The position numbers and the translations under genes were made by a program. From positions 1,488,001 to 1,552,000 of the forward strand of contig NZ_CP092074.1 in the NCBI RefSeq assembly GCF_024138715.1: DNA of 64,000 nt, written 5' to 3'. The DNA is from Emticicia sp. 21SJ11W-3 (GTDB lineage Bacteria; Bacteroidota; Bacteroidia; Cytophagales; Spirosomataceae). A model generated the notes under the pieces. That model was not told the origin of the DNA. It was given only the letters and a program-made list of their open reading frames with translations, and ran no database searches. This document shows positions 59,597 to 64,000 of this stretch, piece by piece. The number at the start of each line of letters is the position of its first letter. Within the stretch, counting starts at the first letter, position 1.

Positions 59597-62500
59597 TTAG
59601 AAATTGATTGTTAAACCACCCGTAATAGTTTTTGCCTGAGGAGTGGTGTAAAAATCATAACCCAAAGCAATGTTAGACACAACGTCATCGGCATTTACTT
59701 CAGGGTCCCAACCAGAATATTTGGTGAATGTCAACAAGTTCTGGCCGGTCACATATAACCTTACATTGCTTAGTTTTACTTTATTAATTAAAGATTTTGG
59801 CAGGTTGTAAGCCAGCGTTACGTTACGAAGGCGTATAAATGAACCATCTTCAATAAAGCGACTTGATGCCTGCGCACCGTTGTTAAAGAACAAACGTGCC
59901 TGAGGCACTTTTGTATCACGGTTTTCAGGTGTCCATGCTGCCAGCTGGTTAACAGTCTGGTTATCTTCATAACGGCCATTAGCAGAAGAGAAACGACCTA
60001 CTCCGTAGAAATTTAGTTTATTACCAAAAACACCATTAAAGAATACGCTCAACTCAATGCCTTTATAGCTGAAAGTATTGGTAATACCACCTATCCATTT
60101 AGGTAGTGGGCTGCCAACTACAACGCGTTGAGCCTGTGAGTAAACATTAGTAGTTGATCTGTCTAATGTTCCGTCTGCATTTTTAGTGTTTTTGTAGAAG
60201 AGTGCATCTCCGTTGGCAGGGTCAACACCTGCATACTCTACAGTATAGAATACACCCAGCGGCTGGCCTTCTACAGCGCGGCTCATATTGCTCAAACCGC
60301 CCTCAATTACCTGTCCTTGCAAGCTGGTAATTTCGTTTTTATTGGTAGAGGCATTGATGCTCGTTTTCCATTTAAATTGCCCTACAAAGTTTTCGGTATT
60401 CAACACAAATTCAAAACCTTTGTTGGTTAAAGAGCCTACGTTTTTACGTTGTACCGCAAAACCTGACGTACCAGGTACGTTTACGTTCAGTAACAAACCG
60501 GTAGTCTTTTTCTCGTAATAATCAATTTCTCCATTGATTCTGTTTTTAAACAAACCAAAGTCTAAACCAATATCAACCTGTTGGGTTTCCTCCCAGCGTA
60601 GGTTAGGGTTTGCTAATTGTAATGGACGCTGGCCTGGTAAGGTGCCATAACCTGCATCGCCGGTAAATAAGCCCAAATGATCAAAATTGCCAATTTCAGC
60701 ATTACCAGTTAAGCCCCAGCTACCGCGGATTTTCAGGAAGCTAAGCGCATCGCTGTTTTTAAGGAAGCCTTCTTCTGAAAGAATCCAGCCTGCTGATACC
60801 GCAGGGAAGAAACCATAGCGGTTATCTTTACCAAAGCGAGAAGAAGCATCAGTACGTGCGCTCAGACCCAACAAATATTTTTCGTTGAATTTGTAATTGA
60901 TACGTGCAAAATATGACAAGAAGTTATAAGCTGCCTCAGAAGAGCTGGCGTCTGTTTTTCTGGCAGCACTGGCAATCATGCGGTAGGCGTCAGATGGAAA
61001 ATCTTTTCCTTCTGCTGCAACCGTTTTTCTGAGCGAACTCTGGAACGACATACCAGCAGTGGCATCTATTGAATGAACGCCAATTGTTTTGTCAAACACA
61101 AAGTAATTGTTGGTGTTGTAGTTTTCAACTCTTACAAACCTATTATAACCATAGCCAAGCGGAGCGCTAAAGTTACGTTGGGTTTTGCTGTTATAGTATT
61201 GTTCTTCCTGTTGGTTCAATAAATCTACTGCCAATTCAGAACGGAATCTCAGTCCATCAAAGAATTTATACTCACCAAATACATTACCAATATTACGATG
61301 CACCGTAGTGTTATAATAGGCATTGCCAATATTGATAAGGGCATTGTAATAAACCGGAATATTGATGTCTCCGGGAGGCATACCTACCGGTAAACCTGTA
61401 TCAGGGTCAGTAGCAGGAGTCATCGGAGGAAGCGCCACCAACTGTTGAGGGTTGTCAAACTGGCGGTCGCCTGATACACGCTCGTTAAGTGTGCGGGTCA
61501 TGCTCATGTTCATTCCCACCGATAATTTGTCAGTTACCTTATGAGATAGATTCATACGACCCGACATCCGTCCGAATGCGTTTCCGGCAAGAATACCTTT
61601 CTGGTCAAACAACTGACCAGAGATAAAGATGGTAGTTTTCTCAGAACCTCCGGTAATGCTCAGGTCATACTGTTGCATCGGAGCATCCTGATATGCCAGG
61701 TCGGCCCATTTCGTATCAGCTTGTTTGGCAGTTCCTAAGGTACCCAGGCTTTGGGTAACAAAGAAGCTTTCCATATAAGAAGTATAAGAATCAGGGTCGC
61801 TTGCTTCATATCCGTCAATGGCGTCTGAGTTGGCAGCTGCCATGCGGTAAAAATCCATATATTGCTTGGTGTTCAGGAACTGCAACACATTGGTTGGTTT
61901 GCTTTTTCCATATAGCATACCAAACGAAACGCTGGTTTTTCCGGCCTTACCTTTTTTAGTTGTAATAAGTACCACACCATTGGCAGCACGCGCACCATAA
62001 ATAGCACCTGCAGAAGCATCTTTAAGGATTTCGATAGACTCAATGTCTTGTGGGTTGATGTCTACCAAAGGGTTAGTTGTACTGGTTGAGATGGCTTGGC
62101 TTTCTTGCGTAAGCGGGATACCATCCAATACATAAAGTGGCTGATTAGATGCACCAACCGACGACTGACCGCGAACCCGAACCTGAATACCCTGGCCCAA
62201 TTTACCGGTACCCTGGTTTATCTGTACACCGGCGGCCTTACCCTGGATACTTTGCTCAAACGTTGTAGCAGGTACATCAGCAATTTCAGCAGCTTTTATT
62301 TTGGCAATATTACCTGTCAAATCACGCTTGATTTGTGAACCATAACCGGTTACAACCACTTCGTTCAAATCTTTAGTAGTTGGTACAAGATTAAAATCAA
62401 CAATTCTGCGATTATTAATCGGTTGTTCAAGCGAGGCAAAGCCAATAAAGCTGGCCTGTAGTGTACCATTAGCCGGAACTGAAATTTTGTAGGTTCCGTC

Positions 62501-62674
62501 TATGTTGGTTGTTGTACCCCTTGTTGTACCTTTAACTGTAATCGAAACACCTGGTAGCGGACTACCGTCTTCGGTAGACGTAACTTTTCCCGTTACATCT
62601 ACATCTTGCGCATTTCCCCAAAATGAAATAAAGAGGAACAGGCAGCCTAATGAAACCCGTAAAAGTTTGTTCAT
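59597..62674 (-). CDS. SusC/RagA TonB-linked outer-membrane transporter
   Basis: 1025 residues. Signal peptide (LLRVSLGCLFLFISFWGNAQ), a CarboxypepD-reg-like domain (about 25-105; ITVKGTTRGTTTNIDGTYKI core), the plug (about 112-235) with QIKRDLTGNIAKI, VRVRGQSSVGASNQPLYVLDG (core RGQSSVGASNQPLYVLDG) and the SusC signature SIEILKDASAGAIYGARAANGVVLITT (core KDASAGAIYGARA), then a 22-strand barrel. It imports the ligand captured by SusD with TonB energy. No SusE/F-like gene, glycosidase, hybrid two-component system or ECF/FecR regulator is adjacent, so the ligand and control are unknown. Confidence 0.96.
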   Translation of the reverse strand: MNKLLRVSLGCLFLFISFWGNAQDVDVTGKVTSTEDGSPLPGVSITVKGTTRGTTTNIDGTYKISVPANGTLQASFIGFASLEQPINNRRIVDFNLVPTTKDLNEVVVTGYGSQIKRDLTGNIAKIKAAEIADVPATTFEQSIQGKAAGVQINQGTGKLGQGIQVRVRGQSSVGASNQPLYVLDGIPLTQESQAISTSTTNPLVDINPQDIESIEILKDASAGAIYGARAANGVVLITTKKGKAGKTSVSFGMLYGKSKPTNVLQFLNTKQYMDFYRMAAANSDAIDGYEASDPDSYTSYMESFFVTQSLGTLGTAKQADTKWADLAYQDAPMQQYDLSITGGSEKTTIFISGQLFDQKGILAGNAFGRMSGRMNLSHKVTDKLSVGMNMSMTRTLNERVSGDRQFDNPQQLVALPPMTPATDPDTGLPVGMPPGDINIPVYYNALINIGNAYYNTTVHRNIGNVFGEYKFFDGLRFRSELAVDLLNQQEEQYYNSKTQRNFSAPLGYGYNRFVRVENYNTNNYFVFDKTIGVHSIDATAGMSFQSSLRKTVAAEGKDFPSDAYRMIASAARKTDASSSEAAYNFLSYFARINYKFNEKYLLGLSARTDASSRFGKDNRYGFFPAVSAGWILSEEGFLKNSDALSFLKIRGSWGLTGNAEIGNFDHLGLFTGDAGYGTLPGQRPLQLANPNLRWEETQQVDIGLDFGLFKNRINGEIDYYEKKTTGLLLNVNVPGTSGFAVQRKNVGSLTNKGFEFVLNTENFVGQFKWKTSINASTNKNEITSLQGQVIEGGLSNMSRAVEGQPLGVFYTVEYAGVDPANGDALFYKNTKNADGTLDRSTTNVYSQAQRVVVGSPLPKWIGGITNTFSYKGIELSVFFNGVFGNKLNFYGVGRFSSANGRYEDNQTVNQLAAWTPENRDTKVPQARLFFNNGAQASSRFIEDGSFIRLRNVTLAYNLPKSLINKVKLSNVRLYVTGQNLLTFTKYSGWDPEVNADDVVSNIALGYDFYTTPQAKTITGGLTINF

Positions 62675-62761
62675 TCGTATTTAGTTTGTTATAGATTAAT
62701 TAAAGTGATTAAAAATAAATTAAAATTGCATATATACCTCAAAACATGAGTCAAAATAGCT

Positions 62762-62786
62762 AATAAATGATGATAAATCATTTATT
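62762..62786 (-). repeat. 10-bp inverted repeat in the susC leader
   Basis: AATAAATGAT (62762-62771) and ATCATTTATT (62777-62786) pair perfectly around a 5-nt loop. It lies 25 bases inside the presumed transcription start side of the -7 box and about 88 bases before the susC ATG. It may be an RNA hairpin or an operator. Confidence 0.45.
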
Positions 62787-62810
62787 GTACAAGACAAACT
62801 TTATAAAGTA

Positions 62811-62818
62811 CAAAAATA
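62811..62818 (-). promoter_or_regulatory. -7 element for the susC-susD operon
   Basis: The plus strand CAAAAATA gives TATTTTTG on the minus strand, an exact TAnnTTTG match. The leader would be about 130 nt. No TTTG -33 box at the right spacing. Confidence 0.4.
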
Positions 62819-63377
62819 AGGCGTGATAAAAAATGAATTAACTACAGATATAAGTAGCGGTACCGAAGCTTAGATGAAACTGGTGATTTTTAATTTTCAT
62901 AGGTCAGATAATTTATAGTATTAGTTTAGTTTTAAAAAATTACCGCAAACTTTACAAAACATTTATTTGCTAAAACAAGACTTAAAGAAAATCATTGCTT
63001 AGTCAAAAGACGAAAGTTTAAAAGATTATGCTGTATTTCAGACATACAATTTTAGAAAATTTTGTGAATTCACAAAAAACTTCTTATAATCTGACAACGA
63101 ATTCTTTATTTGCTGCAATATTTCGGCCTTTTATTGTTTAAAATAAACCACGGGGTTTAAAGTCTGGCCCGGGTGGTTTTACCACATTAAAGGTGAGTAA
63201 GTTTATTAATTGCCTGTTAATATCTGCTTTTTTTTCAATTCTGAAGGGGATGTTTTTTTTATCAGCCAGAAATTAGATGCCTGTAAGCAAATGTAAAAAA
63301 ATATTTCAAATCAAACTCTGGTTTTCAGTTTATTCATTTATTTGCGGCTTTTTCGCCAAAACCACTCATTTTTATAT

Positions 63378-64000
63378 ATGGCCATTGTTAAGGAAAAGCA
63401 ATACAGCAATGAATCATTTCTGGCTGTCTGGAAGATAGAAGAGTCGCATGATGAGCTGCAAGCTTTGTTACCCTCTGAAATATTGACCGATGCCGAATTG
63501 GCAGGCATTAGCCATGCCCAAAAGCAAATTGAGTTTTTTTGCAGCCGGTTAACTATTAAGTATCTGACAGACAAACTGGGAATTGAGTATCTGGGTATTA
63601 AAAAGGATCAATATGGTAAGCCTTTTCTGGTTGGAGCTGATTGGCAGTTTTCATTAACGCATACTGCTGAATACGTGGCTGTGGTAATGCATAAATACCT
63701 GCCATTGGGCATTGATATGGAACACCCAAGCGAAAAATTGCTGAAAATTGCCCACAAGTTTCTGTCAGATGCCGAAAGGGCCGATGCTGCTGGTAATCTG
63801 GATAAACTTTGTATTTACTGGTCGGCAAAGGAGGCGCTTTATAAATTGTATGGTAAGCGCAAGGTAATTTTTAACGATAACCTGCTGATAGCACCTTTCA
63901 GTATCAATCAGCAGGTTATTAATGGCAGGCTCAAGATTAATGAAATAGACCAGACATACCAGATATTTGTAGAGAAAATAGACAAATACTATCTGGTAGC
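63378..64000 (+). CDS. 4'-phosphopantetheinyl transferase superfamily protein (3' end outside window)
   Basis: 207 complete codons from the ATG at 63378; the frame is open at the right edge. The second half shows the transferase motifs: QFSLTHTAEYVAVVM, LGIDMEHP (the Mg-binding D/E pair) and YWSAKEALYKLYG (catalytic Glu and Lys). The first 90 residues form the pseudo-symmetric N-terminal half, including FFCSRLTIKYLTD. It moves 4'-phosphopantetheine from CoA to a carrier protein, Sfp-like in size. Its carrier partner, whether acyl carrier protein or a natural-product synthase, is not in the window. Confidence 0.9.
   Translation, partial: MAIVKEKQYSNESFLAVWKIEESHDELQALLPSEILTDAELAGISHAQKQIEFFCSRLTIKYLTDKLGIEYLGIKKDQYGKPFLVGADWQFSLTHTAEYVAVVMHKYLPLGIDMEHPSEKLLKIAHKFLSDAERADAAGNLDKLCIYWSAKEALYKLYGKRKVIFNDNLLIAPFSINQQVINGRLKINEIDQTYQIFVEKIDKYYLV

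Larger units (their letters stand above)
62675..63377. other. 703-base divergent, gene-free region
   Basis: Very AT-rich. It contains the susC leader with a 10-bp hairpin (62762-62786), a minus-strand -7 box at 62811-62818, and several A/T tracts nearer the right side. No coding frame, tRNA or known riboswitch was seen. Confidence 0.5.

Noticed and set aside
1-64000. CRISPR arrays, tRNA/rRNA genes, transposases, phage genes or restriction systems
   Set aside because: None was seen on either strand: no regularly spaced repeats, no cloverleaf in the spacers and no such proteins among the open frames.

Overview
The window is a gene-dense chromosomal segment from a member of the Bacteroidota, most likely order Cytophagales (the phylum is well supported, the order is a guess). 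The phylum call rests on a SusC/SusD pair, a GLPGLI protein next to an outer-membrane receptor, the type IX secretion protein PorQ, DUF3276 (PUR-alpha-like) and DUF4286 proteins, many exported lipoproteins, and repeated matches to the Bacteroidota promoter -7 element TAnnTTTG. I see no rRNA, tRNA, CRISPR array, insertion sequence or prophage. The segment reads as ordinary backbone plus a few accessory islands.

Layout. 1-3471: riboflavin gene ribBA (runs off the left edge) and ugd-uxs, which make UDP-xylose from UDP-glucose. 4087-6504: Tat-exported GMC oxidoreductase with its small partner. 6684-9346: an unusual membrane-anchored ECF sigma factor and a serine hydrolase. 9373-15507: purM, an exported cyanophycinase, a GH130 lipoprotein, argH, an RluA pseudouridine synthase and DUF4286. 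15648-19896: YfhO-family membrane protein, GT2 glycosyltransferase and FkbM methyltransferase. 20107-21498: agmatine deiminase and a small conserved partner. 21694-26461: envelope-folding operon of two parvulin-type PPIases (one carrying an OmpA-like domain) and a MoxR ATPase. 26517-30124: outer-membrane receptor plus GLPGLI protein. 30426-32685: NlpC/P60 peptidase, then metK behind a structured leader that resembles a reduced SAM-I-type riboswitch. 32954-38356: pyrG, yidC and an LpoA-like TPR/periplasmic-binding protein. 38732-43327: 5'-nucleotidase, two LVIVD-repeat lipoproteins, a beta-barrel protein and PorQ. 43335-46800 (minus): RlpA, DUF58 and a large Tat-signal protein of unknown function. 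47032-49381: DUF3276, ychF and mogA. 49503-57003: alpha-amylase, SDR and MFS on one strand, with YihY and a large-subunit catalase on the other, which looks like a stress cluster. 57192-62674: SMP-30-like lactonase and a SusD/SusC pair. 63378-end: a 4'-phosphopantetheinyl transferase that runs off the right edge.

The envelope is the dominant theme: protein insertion (YidC), periplasmic folding (PPIases), T9SS (PorQ), peptidoglycan enzymes (NlpC/P60, RlpA, LpoA-like), surface nutrient uptake (SusCD, TBDR-GLPGLI) and surface glycan synthesis. The most interesting items are the metK leader, the ECF sigma/membrane/plug-like fusion, the PPIase with an internal OmpA-like domain, the Tat-exported orphan at 43335-45239, and the LVIVD-barrel-PorQ operon. 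No wholly new multi-gene defence or mobile system was found. All assignments come from reading the sequence by eye; no database search was run.
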